From the NCBI GenBank assembly GCA_020636045.1, contig JACJYP010000002.1:186001-250000 (forward strand): 64,000 nt of DNA, given 5' to 3'. The position numbers were made by a program, and so were the translations under genes. Positions 1 to 7,872 of this stretch are shown here, in pieces. Within the stretch, counting starts at the first letter, position 1. Each line of letters begins with the position of its first letter. This DNA comes from Lewinellaceae bacterium. GTDB lineage: Bacteria; Bacteroidota; Bacteroidia; Chitinophagales; Saprospiraceae. Under the pieces are notes generated by a model. The model ran no database searches, was not told the origin of the DNA, and was given only the letters and a program-made list of their open reading frames with translations.

Positions 1-122
1 GCGACTCTACGGCACAACACACAGGCTTCAGCACCCGCGAACAAAACATGGAAGCCCTCCAACGGGGGCTCCCGCAAAATTAGAACGTACTCGGACTCGG
101 CATAATGCCCCCGAAAACGTTC

Positions 123-800
123 TTAAACACCGCCTTCTTCCATATCGGGCAACTCTGACATCAGACGATGCAGCAACCGCGAGCGGCCTGCTTCAGCCTG
201 TCCGCCGGTCGTTTGTTGGGCAGCGGGCGCTGCTTCCGCCGGCGGTTCGGATATCCTGCCGGTACGAATTTCCACTTCGATCTGTTCTTTCAGGCGCGAT
301 GCCAGATGCGAACCGCCGGGCGGCTGCGCGGCACTGAGCGCTTTCATTTCGGCTACCAGGGCTTCCCGCTTCGACGATTTGGCACTACCTGTTTTGGTTT
401 TGCCCGCGGGCGCGGGCGCCTTTGGTGCGGAAACCTCCGTCGTCGTTTCTTCTTTGTCTTTCATGGGCGTCTTGCTCAGGTATTGGCCGATGAAATGGCC
501 GATGATCTCTTTGCCTTCTCCCTCGAATGCCCGATGCTGTCGCGAAGGCAGGTGTTCGATAATGCCTTTCTGAGGGCTGTTTTTTGAGGTTCGATAATAG
601 TCTATCCGGAAAGATACCTTGCTGGCGGGCAAGGCCACGTCGGTGAGTTCCTGCCGCGGGTTTTCCGCCTTTTTTTTGCATGCTGCCAGATCTGCTTCCA
701 GTGTTGCGATCTTTTTGGCGAGTTGCTCTTCATTTTCCAGGGCCTTGGAGAGCAATTTCAGGATCTGGGCTTTGGTCCGTTTGTCTTTGGATGCTGCCAT
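123..800 (-). CDS. Hypothetical protein with N-terminal coiled coil
   Basis: A 225-residue protein of unrecognised family. Residues about 10-50 are rich in Lys, Glu, Leu and Ala in a heptad-like pattern (LLSKALENEEQLAKKIATLE), which suggests a coiled coil. The middle (about 60-115) is a more ordered stretch, and the region after residue 115 is low complexity (Thr, Ala, Pro, Lys), probably disordered. There is no signal peptide or membrane segment, so it is probably cytoplasmic. The neighbour at 967-1446 lies on the same strand, but a terminator separates the two. The start is the only ATG giving the coiled coil. No function can be assigned. Confidence 0.6.
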   Translation of the reverse strand: MAASKDKRTKAQILKLLSKALENEEQLAKKIATLEADLAACKKKAENPRQELTDVALPASKVSFRIDYYRTSKNSPQKGIIEHLPSRQHRAFEGEGKEIIGHFIGQYLSKTPMKDKEETTTEVSAPKAPAPAGKTKTGSAKSSKREALVAEMKALSAAQPPGGSHLASRLKEQIEVEIRTGRISEPPAEAAPAAQQTTGGQAEAGRSRLLHRLMSELPDMEEGGV

Positions 801-885
801 GGGTGTTTCATTTTTTAGAGGCAGTTCGAATGAAAGGTCATTTTTATCTCATCGTGATACATTCAAACAGCCTCCTGGTGGGGGT

Positions 886-920
886 AAAAAAGGCCGCCCC
901 GCCCGAACGGGCAGGGCGGC
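886..920 (-). terminator. Rho-independent terminator after the 967-1446 gene
   Basis: GC-rich inverted repeat (GCCGCCC at 893-899 pairs with GGGCGGC at 914-920, with GCCC/GGGC inside). On the minus strand it is followed by a run of six T. It lies 46 bases past the stop of the 967-1446 gene. Confidence 0.8.
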
Positions 921-966
921 TTCACTTCGTGTCGTTATTCCCCGCGCGGGAATGCACGGGTGGGAT

Positions 967-1446
967 TTAATCTTCGTACACGGTGATCTTGCCGAGTTCG
1001 GCGAAAGCGGCGATCGGACCCGGACGGTTGCGGGAATCGCGGAAGCGGATCACAGCCACCACATCATACACGCCGTCGTCGATCGCATTCGGCGGGAAGA
1101 TCATGGTGTGGGTGTACACATGACCGGAGCGCTGAACGAAATTGAGGTTGGCGATGGAGTAGCTGCCGAGATCGATCTCGCCGCCACCCATCTTTTCGAA
1201 AAATACCTGCAGATGCCATTGATTGGCATCGTCGAGCAGGGGCACCAGCAAACCGGATACCGACCAGCGGAAGCGGAAAAAGATGCGCTGATCGCGCTGG
1301 ATCACGCGTTCCGTTGCCGCGCTGAGATCGGCCGGCCATTCGCTGGTAGATGCCAGTTCGTCGGCGGTCAGAAAAGAACCGCCATTGAATCGGAAGATAG
1401 AAGGGTTGGTGGAGATGACCTGTTCGGCCTGGAAATTGTCTGTCAT
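967..1446 (-). CDS. Hypothetical protein, probably beta-rich
   Basis: A 159-residue soluble protein with no signal peptide or TM segment. Alternating hydrophobic and polar residues with many aromatics (RIFFRFRWSVSG, QWHLQVFFEKMGGGE, VYDVVAVIRF) suggest a beta-sandwich fold. No catalytic motif is visible and I do not recognise the family. It is a single-gene unit with its own terminator at 886-920. The 347-base gap on its 5' side (1447-1793) also carries the divergent fabI promoter; nothing else is recognisable there. Confidence 0.6.
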   Translation of the reverse strand: MTDNFQAEQVISTNPSIFRFNGGSFLTADELASTSEWPADLSAATERVIQRDQRIFFRFRWSVSGLLVPLLDDANQWHLQVFFEKMGGGEIDLGSYSIANLNFVQRSGHVYTHTMIFPPNAIDDGVYDVVAVIRFRDSRNRPGPIAAFAELGKITVYED

Positions 1447-1727
1447 GGTTGGATAACATTTGGGAGATACTCATCCTGCTGCGCCGGGTTCAGAGGGAGA
1501 TTGTTCGTTCTCGGCGTTTTTCAGATCAAGTACCCGGGGTTGGGAGATGAACAACACGATTACTTGCTGAACCCGACACAAAAGTGGGGGGCTGCGGATT
1601 AAGCAGCGCTCAATCACCGGCTACAATGCAATTAAAACGCGATTAAAAGCCGGCAAAACGCTGTTTACGTTTGCTTTTTGACCCTTCAGAGGCCGTCTTG
1701 CCGGCACATTTGCCTATTTTTCCGCTA

Positions 1728-1761
1728 TTGTTTTTACCCCTCCCGCGCTTTCCTATCTTTG
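1728..1761 (+). promoter_or_regulatory. Bacteroidota-type promoter for fabI
   Basis: TATCTTTG at 1754-1761 is a perfect TAnnTTTG -7 box. A TTG at 1728-1730, 23 bases upstream, fits the -33 element. The box ends 32 bases before the fabI ATG. Confidence 0.75.
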
Positions 1762-1793
1762 CCCGCCTGAAAACATTTAACTCTGCACTATTT

Positions 1794-2597
1794 ATGGCAA
1801 ATATCCTCTCCGGAAAAAAAGGAATCATCTTCGGCGCCCTCGACAATCAAAGTATTGCCTGGAAAGTGGCCGAACGCTGCGTGGAAGAAGGCGCGCAGAT
1901 CGTACTGACAAACGCCCCGGTCGCGCTGCGCATGGGTGAGGTCAATGCCCTGGCTGAAAAATGCAAAGCCCCGCTGATCGCTGCCGACGCCACTTCACTG
2001 GAAGACCTGGAAAACCTGTTCCAGAAGAGTATGGAACATTTCGGCGGCAAGGTGGATTTCGTGCTCCACTCCATCGGCATGTCGGTCAACGTGCGCAAGG
2101 GAAAGGCGTATACCGACCTCAACTACGACTGGATGCAGAAGACCTTCGATGTGAGCGCCATCTCATTTCATAAAATGATGCACGCGATCTGGAAACTCGA
2201 CGCGATCAATGAATGGGGCAGTATCCTTGCCTTGTCGTATATCGCCGCCCAGCGCGTATTTCCCGATTATTCGGAAATGGCCGAATCGAAAGCGCTGCTC
2301 GAATCCTTCGCACGCAGTTTCGGCTATCATTTCGGCACCGCCAAAAAGGTGCGGGTCAACACGATCTCCCAGTCGCCGACCATGACCACCGCCGGGCAGG
2401 GCGTGAAAGGATTCACGGACTTTTTCGGCTACGCCGACAAAATGTCGCCGCTCGGAAACGCGCCTGCGCTGGATTGCGCCAACTACTGTGTTGCCCTGTT
2501 CAGCGACCTGACGCGTTACGTGACCATGCAGAATCTCTACCACGACGGCGGCTTCTCCACCATGGGCATGAATCCGGCGCTGGTGGAATCGAAATAA
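1794..2597 (+). CDS. fabI: Enoyl-[acyl-carrier-protein] reductase (FabI)
   Basis: Catalyses the NAD(P)H-dependent reduction of enoyl-ACP that closes each round of type II fatty-acid elongation in the cytoplasm. The protein has 267 residues, close to the usual 260. The atypical FabI nucleotide-binding start (KKGIIFGALDNQSIAWKVAE, residues 8-27) and the catalytic Tyr-x6-Lys (Y159, K166 in PDYSEMAESK) are both present. The reading frame is open further upstream, but the ATG at 1794 gives the family N-terminus MANILSGKKG and sits correctly behind the TAnnTTTG promoter. The porin gene follows 25 bases later and may be co-transcribed. Confidence 0.96.
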   Translation: MANILSGKKGIIFGALDNQSIAWKVAERCVEEGAQIVLTNAPVALRMGEVNALAEKCKAPLIAADATSLEDLENLFQKSMEHFGGKVDFVLHSIGMSVNVRKGKAYTDLNYDWMQKTFDVSAISFHKMMHAIWKLDAINEWGSILALSYIAAQRVFPDYSEMAESKALLESFARSFGYHFGTAKKVRVNTISQSPTMTTAGQGVKGFTDFFGYADKMSPLGNAPALDCANYCVALFSDLTRYVTMQNLYHDGGFSTMGMNPALVESK

Positions 2598-2622
2598 TAC
2601 TGACGGAGCCACAGGCAACGCA

Positions 2623-4683
2623 ATGCGTCGCCGGGGCGTTTGGGTTACGAAATCACCGATGTTGGCAAAAAAAGATCGTTCTCGATTGCTTTCCCGGCGC
2701 GTCGGAGCGCTTCTGCGCCGGTTCGTGCCCTCCGGCCTGATCACCTGGGGTCTGCTGGCGGGCATATTTGTGCCCTTCACACTGGATGCACAGTCGACGG
2801 AAGCAGCAAGCAGCACCGCACAAAGTTTTGTGCTGGACACGACGCCCCTGCTCTTTACATTCGCGCTGACCCCCGAACGCGCTTATCCTGCCGACGACAC
2901 CTTGCCCAATCGCCATTTCAGAATGTATGACCCGGCGCGGCGCCAGCAAATAGACTGGGGTACGCTCGGCAACCTCGGCTCGGCAGCGCGGCCGCTGCTC
3001 TTCGAATCGCAAACCCGCCGCGGCTTCGACATGGGCGTGCACGCGTTTGACCTGTACAACCTTTATCCCGACGAACTCCGTTTTTTCCGGCACGGCCGCT
3101 CTTTCAGCGAAGTGTTCTTTTCACAGGGGCGCACACAGCAGGACGGAATGCTCAATGCCTGCTTCGGGCGGACTTTTTCCGGCGGCGCCAATTTTTCGCT
3201 TGACTATCGCTCGATCAATAACCTGGGCGCTTACCGCTACCAGCGAGACAAACACAATTCCCTTTCTTTTGGCGTGTGGCTGCCGGCAGGAAAGCGCTAC
3301 GACGGTTTTTTCATTTTTTCAAAAAATGTGAACCGCCAGCAGGAGAACGGCGGGATCGTCACGGACACCATTTTCGGTAGCGAGAGTTTTTCGGGGCCGA
3401 TCAGCGCCGATGTGCGCCTGCCCGACCAGCAGGCGCTAACCCGGCTGTCGGACCAGACTTACCAACTGACGCAACACCTGAAATTCACCGGCAGCCAGGA
3501 CGATGGCAAGCGCGTGCTGCGCGCAACGCACTCCATCGCATGGACGGACCGGGATGTGAAATTCGCAGATGCGGGACTTGCCCGGGATTCGTTCTTCTAC
3601 GACACCTTTCTCACCGACCGGCGCGGGATACGGAACTTCGTCGACCTGAAAAGGCTCGACAACAGTTTTATGATCAGCACCTTCAAAGCGAAGCGCCGCG
3701 GGCAACCCTCCGATGTGCTCTCCGTCGGCATCGATCACTCTTACTTTAAACTCCGGCAAGAGCCGCTCGACTCCAGTTTCTCCAACCTGTTCCTGACAGG
3801 CCGGATCGCGATCACGCCCTCCGAACGTTTTGTGCTGGATGCGCGGGGCAACCTCGGCTTGCTCTCCAATTTCGGAGAATATCAGATCAACGCACAACTG
3901 GAGATCGGGTTCGGAAAGGTCGGCCGCCTGCGGGCCGGTGTGCTCAGCCAGCGTTACCCGCCATCGCTCTTGCAATACAGGCTGTTCGTCAGCAAAAGGC
4001 AAGTGTGGAGCAACGATTTTGAAAAGCCGGTGGAAAACAGCCTTTACGCCACGTATGCGCTGCCGCTGATCGGGCTGGAAATGACCGCGCGTACGCATCT
4101 GATCAACAACTACCTCTACTTCGACCAGTCGGGCGTGGCGTCGCAGACGGGTACGCCCCTGCAAATCGCGCAGTTCATCATTTCGGAAAATCTTGCCTGG
4201 GGCCCTTTGCGCTTTGAAAATACGGTGGCCATCCAGCAGTCGAACCGCTCCGATGTTTTGCGGCTGCCCAACTGGTTCACCAAAAACAGCCTGTACCTGT
4301 CGGGCTATATCTTTAAAAAACGCCTGCTGATCGATGCGGGGGTCGATTTTCGCCTGAACGGCGAGTTTCGCCCTGACCGCTACCAGCCCGTCACCTGGCA
4401 ATTCCAGTTGCAGGACTCGCTGACGCAAAAGCCTTATCCGTGGATCGATGTGTTCGCTGCATTCAAGGTGCAGAGCTTCCGCTTTTTTGTGCGCTACGAA
4501 AACCTTTCGACGCTGTGGAACAATACCGAAGTGATGTACCAGACGGCCTACCATCCGCAGCCCTTCGGCGCCATCCGCTTCGGGATTGCCTGGCGTTTTA
4601 TGGACAATAACCAGCAACAAACGGGCAATACGCCTTCCACGCCACCGCCGGGTGTCGGCTCAGGTGGTCCGCCGGGTCAGTAA
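2623..4683 (+). CDS. Putative outer-membrane porin (Porin_10-like)
   Basis: A long beta-barrel-like protein of up to 686 residues that resembles the putative porin family of Bacteroidota. It has a basic N-terminus, a hydrophobic stretch (about residues 38-55, ending in LDAQ) serving as signal peptide, then many alternating amphipathic strands with aromatic girdle residues (NFSLDYRSINNLGAYRYQR, SFRFFVRYENLSTLWNN). The C-terminus is Gly/Pro-rich (PPPGVGSGGPPGQ) and follows the likely last strand FGIAWRFM. The ATG at 2662 (MLAKKDRS) is an alternative, perhaps better, start. It would sit in the outer membrane; the substrate is unknown. The convergent gene ends only 5 bases away, with no terminator between. 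Confidence 0.75.
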   Translation: MRRRGVWVTKSPMLAKKDRSRLLSRRVGALLRRFVPSGLITWGLLAGIFVPFTLDAQSTEAASSTAQSFVLDTTPLLFTFALTPERAYPADDTLPNRHFRMYDPARRQQIDWGTLGNLGSAARPLLFESQTRRGFDMGVHAFDLYNLYPDELRFFRHGRSFSEVFFSQGRTQQDGMLNACFGRTFSGGANFSLDYRSINNLGAYRYQRDKHNSLSFGVWLPAGKRYDGFFIFSKNVNRQQENGGIVTDTIFGSESFSGPISADVRLPDQQALTRLSDQTYQLTQHLKFTGSQDDGKRVLRATHSIAWTDRDVKFADAGLARDSFFYDTFLTDRRGIRNFVDLKRLDNSFMISTFKAKRRGQPSDVLSVGIDHSYFKLRQEPLDSSFSNLFLTGRIAITPSERFVLDARGNLGLLSNFGEYQINAQLEIGFGKVGRLRAGVLSQRYPPSLLQYRLFVSKRQVWSNDFEKPVENSLYATYALPLIGLEMTARTHLINNYLYFDQSGVASQTGTPLQIAQFIISENLAWGPLRFENTVAIQQSNRSDVLRLPNWFTKNSLYLSGYIFKKRLLIDAGVDFRLNGEFRPDRYQPVTWQFQLQDSLTQKPYPWIDVFAAFKVQSFRFFVRYENLSTLWNNTEVMYQTAYHPQPFGAIRFGIAWRFMDNNQQQTGNTPSTPPPGVGSGGPPGQ

Positions 4684-4688
4684 AGCAC

Positions 4689-5735
4689 TTATTTGCGTCG
4701 CAGGATCTGCTCCACATCGGCGAGCAGTTTTTTCCCTTCTTCCGAAAATTTTGCAGTGTATGCCTGATTGCCCTGAGCGATCATGATAAAGGAAAAGTTG
4801 TCGGCCAGGACCTCGTCCGGGTGGATGATGTAGCCCGTGTTGTCCTTGATCTGGCGGAAAAAATCGGGCAATTCGTTCAGGTTCAGGATACTGGTGACGC
4901 CGTCATCTTTTGTCACTACCCGCCACTTCCCATTGCCCGCATCTTCGATCCGGAACAGGTTGAACTCCAGGTATCCGAAAAATTCTTTCTGTCCCTCGCG
5001 GGCGCCCAGGTGATTGGCGTAAATGATCGGAATAGCGTCGATCTGACTGCCGTCTCCCGTTTTCAGGGTGATCTTTTGGGCGAAATCGACTCCGTCGGGG
5101 TTGTAAAGCACCCGGCCGGCAAGGCCTGCAGGCATATCCAGATTGTCGAGCCCGATGGGTTCGAAACCGATCAGTTTGTACAATTCTTTGCTTTTTTCGG
5201 GGTTGAGGCGCGACCACACATGAAAAAGTTCGTGGTACATGGTCGTGGTGAATGCGTTAGCCCTGGGGGCTTTCAGTTCGTTCGCCGGGATGATGATGCA
5301 GTTTTCCCGCGTGTACCACACACCGTCGCCGTAGTGGTTGCCTTTTGTTTTGATCAGGATCAGGGTGTCGGGAAAGATGTCGATGTTCACGCCGCTCACG
5401 GTCTCGTACACTTTTTTGATGACATCTGTCGTAAAGTCGGCTTCCTGTGCGCTGAAGTCCTCTACATCGGATTTCAGAAATGCCAGGTAATCCGGCAGCA
5501 GGTTTTCGCGGGTCTGACCTTCCTGCAGCGGCTTTTTCATCTGGATAGACATTTCGCCGGCATTTACCAGGTCGAAATAGTGATTCCGCTGATCGAAAGT
5601 AATGGTACGGGCGGCCTGTGCGCTGTCGAGCAACAGGACCACATGGCCGGAGCCGAGCTTGAGGGTTTGCGTTTGAACCTGGGCGTTGCATTGCAGCGCC
5701 AGGGCTGCCAGCAGGAAGCAGAAAAAGTGTTTCAT
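4689..5735 (-). CDS. Exported HExxH putative metallopeptidase
   Basis: A 348-residue protein with a signal peptide (MKHFFCFLLAALALQCNA, cleavage near residue 19). The zinc-peptidase motif HELFH (H168, E169, H172) sits in a predicted helix, TTTMYHELFHVWSRL. No further zinc ligand can be assigned by eye and the family is not recognised. It would act in the periplasm or outside the cell. The start is fixed by an ATGA overlap with the stop of the upstream kinase gene, which implies translational coupling. It is the last gene of the methyltransferase-permease-sirtuin-kinase-peptidase run. Peptidase activity is inferred from the motif only. Confidence 0.7.
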   Translation of the reverse strand: MKHFFCFLLAALALQCNAQVQTQTLKLGSGHVVLLLDSAQAARTITFDQRNHYFDLVNAGEMSIQMKKPLQEGQTRENLLPDYLAFLKSDVEDFSAQEADFTTDVIKKVYETVSGVNIDIFPDTLILIKTKGNHYGDGVWYTRENCIIIPANELKAPRANAFTTTMYHELFHVWSRLNPEKSKELYKLIGFEPIGLDNLDMPAGLAGRVLYNPDGVDFAQKITLKTGDGSQIDAIPIIYANHLGAREGQKEFFGYLEFNLFRIEDAGNGKWRVVTKDDGVTSILNLNELPDFFRQIKDNTGYIIHPDEVLADNFSFIMIAQGNQAYTAKFSEEGKKLLADVEQILRRK

Positions 5736-7138
5736 AGATCGGGTTGATTTGCTGATACCGCGTCTGCGGCCGCCAAAGGTGTGAAAACCATCCGGAATAC
5801 TGTACCACCCCGGTCCGGACTTTCGACGGACAGCGAAATTTTGTGGAGGTTGAGGATGCTTTTCACCAGCGAAAGCCCGATCCCGGTTCCCTTGATCCGC
5901 CGATGCCGGGCGCTTCTGAAGAAAGGCTCGAAGATGAGGGGTATTTCTTCTTTGGGGATACCGGGGCCATTGTCCGATACCTCGATTGCATGAGCGCCAT
6001 CGGCGGAAAACCTCGCACGCACCTGTACCCGGTGGTCGGGCGAGTATTTGCATCCGTTGTCCATCAGGTTGAGCAAGGCCGTACGCAGTAGCGCCTCGTT
6101 GGCCTGCACATAGAGAATGGACTCCGATTCCGGCATTTCTCCGAAATCGAGGCCGATCTTGTAGTCTTTCCGGCGCTTTTGCAATTGTTCTTTGGCCGAC
6201 CAGATCAACTCGTCAAGCCGTACCCGTGTAAAGGGAATTTCAGAAGGGTCGTTGTAAATACGCGCCAGTTGCAGGAGTTTTTCCTCGATATCGCTCATAG
6301 AACGCACGTCGTCGAGCACGCTGATCAGCGCCTGCCGGTACTCCTCCGGATCGCGGTTGCGTTGCAGCGTCACATCCAGTTGGGCGCGCACCGCCGTCAG
6401 CGGGTTTTTCAACTCGTGCGAGACGTTGGAGAGGAACATGCGCTGCATACGAAACGCCTGCTCCACCCGGTCGAGCAGGCGGTTGAAAGTCTCAGCCAGG
6501 CGTGCCAGTTCGTCGCGGTTGTTACCCGTTTCCACGCGGTGACTGAGGTTCGACGGCTGCATATTGTCCACTTCATTGATGATGCGCGACACCGGCGCGA
6601 GGGCTTGCCCCGAAAAATACCAGCCGGAAGCGGCCATCAGTCCCATGCCGAGAATAAAACTGATGACCAGTATATTGCGCAAATTGTTGAGGTCAGAAGG
6701 GTCACAATAGCCTTCCACGACCACCACATAAGGTCTGCCGTCGAACGTATTGATCACGCGCCCCAGGGCGTGCAGGTTGAAGTGCCGGAAACGCGTTTCG
6801 CGTTCCGTGTAGATATCCTGCAGATTTTTTACGGAAACGGGCGGCGCGTCGGCGTGTACGGCGAAAATGCGCTCGTAGGCGTCGTCGAAAACGCTGATGT
6901 TGTCGCGGTAGGGCAGGGTATCGTTGTCTGGCGCTATCCACAGGCGCGGCAGCGGCGACAGCGCGGAAGGATTTCGCAGGGCCGTTTGCGCTGTCATTTC
7001 CGCCTTCGATTCCAGGCCCTGAAAAAAGGATTCCTCGGTATTTTTTTTAAACAAAAAATAGACGGCATACAGCACCCCGGCGAGAACGCCTGCGGCGATC
7101 AGCAGGAACAACAGCGTAAGTCGGGTGCGGATTTGCAT
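5732..7138 (-). CDS. Two-transmembrane sensor histidine kinase
   Basis: A 468-residue classical membrane sensor kinase. Order: TM1 (about 7-30), an extracytoplasmic sensor of about 120 residues, TM2 (about 155-175), HAMP, then HisKA with the phospho-acceptor His241 in SHELKNPLT. The HATPase follows with N box (NLMDNGCKYSPD), G1 (DNGPGIP) and F/G2 (FEPFFRSARHRRIKGTGIGL). It resembles CusS/QseC-type kinases. No response regulator gene is next to it, so its partner must lie elsewhere. It follows the sirtuin gene by 29 bases and overlaps the downstream peptidase gene by ATGA. The frame is open further upstream, but ATG 7138 starts right before TM1. Confidence 0.9.
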   Translation of the reverse strand: MQIRTRLTLLFLLIAAGVLAGVLYAVYFLFKKNTEESFFQGLESKAEMTAQTALRNPSALSPLPRLWIAPDNDTLPYRDNISVFDDAYERIFAVHADAPPVSVKNLQDIYTERETRFRHFNLHALGRVINTFDGRPYVVVVEGYCDPSDLNNLRNILVISFILGMGLMAASGWYFSGQALAPVSRIINEVDNMQPSNLSHRVETGNNRDELARLAETFNRLLDRVEQAFRMQRMFLSNVSHELKNPLTAVRAQLDVTLQRNRDPEEYRQALISVLDDVRSMSDIEEKLLQLARIYNDPSEIPFTRVRLDELIWSAKEQLQKRRKDYKIGLDFGEMPESESILYVQANEALLRTALLNLMDNGCKYSPDHRVQVRARFSADGAHAIEVSDNGPGIPKEEIPLIFEPFFRSARHRRIKGTGIGLSLVKSILNLHKISLSVESPDRGGTVFRMVFTPLAAADAVSANQPDL

Positions 7139-7167
7139 AAGGATCGGAACGGGGCGAATAAAAAAAG

Positions 7168-7872
7168 TTATCTGGCGCCCGAGCCGGCGAGGAGCATCTC
7201 CGCTACTTTCGGCACTCCCGTAGAGGCGGGTTCGGCGATCACCTGTAGGCCGGGCATGCGGGCCAGTTCCGCATTTACCTGCGGCCGGGGATCGACATAG
7301 AAAAAGGGAATGCCGGCGTTGGTGTAGATCATCAGGCTGGCGGCAGGGTAGACTTGCAGTGAAGTGCCTACGATGATAAATACGTCTGCCCGGGCGGCAA
7401 GCGCCGCTGCCGCTTCCAGCATAGGCACGGCCTCGCCGAACCACACGATATGCGGCCGGAGCTGAAATCCGGATTCGCATTTGTCGCCGATCCGGATGTC
7501 CCCCGGGCAGTCGTAGATCAGGTCCGGGTAACGCTCGGAGCGCATTTTTCGCAGTTCTCCGTGCAGGTGCAGAATACGGCTACTGCCCGCGCGCTCATGC
7601 AGGTCGTCGACGTTCTGTGTGACCACATGCACTTCGAAATGGTCCTCCAGTGCCGCCAGCGCCCTGTGTCCCGCATTGGGTTCCACTTCATCGAGTTGTG
7701 CGCGCCGCTGGTTGTAGAATTGCAACACCAGTTCGGGATTGCGCATCCAGGCTTCGGGAGTGGCCACATCTTCGATCCGGTGGTTTTCCCACAGCCCGTC
7801 GCTGTCGCGGAAGGTTTTAATGCCGCTTTCCGCCGAGATGCCGGCGCCCGTGAGAACCACTACCTTTTTCAT
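7168..7872 (-). CDS. cobB: CobB-type NAD-dependent protein deacylase (sirtuin)
   Basis: A 234-residue sirtuin that removes acyl groups from lysines with NAD+. The GAGISAESG loop (residues 9-17), TQNVDDLH, the catalytic LHLHGE and GTSLQVYPA are all present. Tyr53 and Arg56 in FYNQRR match the Tyr-x2-Arg of class III enzymes (SIRT5, E. coli CobB), which favour succinyl- and malonyl-lysine. Only two Cys remain where the four-Cys zinc site usually sits (YDCPGD, GDKCESG), so zinc is probably not bound. The start overlaps the stop of the permease gene by ATGA. It is a short stand-alone sirtuin, not the fused type found in defence systems. Confidence 0.93.
   Translation of the reverse strand: MKKVVVLTGAGISAESGIKTFRDSDGLWENHRIEDVATPEAWMRNPELVLQFYNQRRAQLDEVEPNAGHRALAALEDHFEVHVVTQNVDDLHERAGSSRILHLHGELRKMRSERYPDLIYDCPGDIRIGDKCESGFQLRPHIVWFGEAVPMLEAAAALAARADVFIIVGTSLQVYPAASLMIYTNAGIPFFYVDPRPQVNAELARMPGLQVIAEPASTGVPKVAEMLLAGSGAR

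Noticed and set aside
7168..7872. The sirtuin as a phage-defence Sir2
   Set aside because: It is a short stand-alone CobB-type protein with housekeeping neighbours, with no fused sensor domain and no defence genes nearby.
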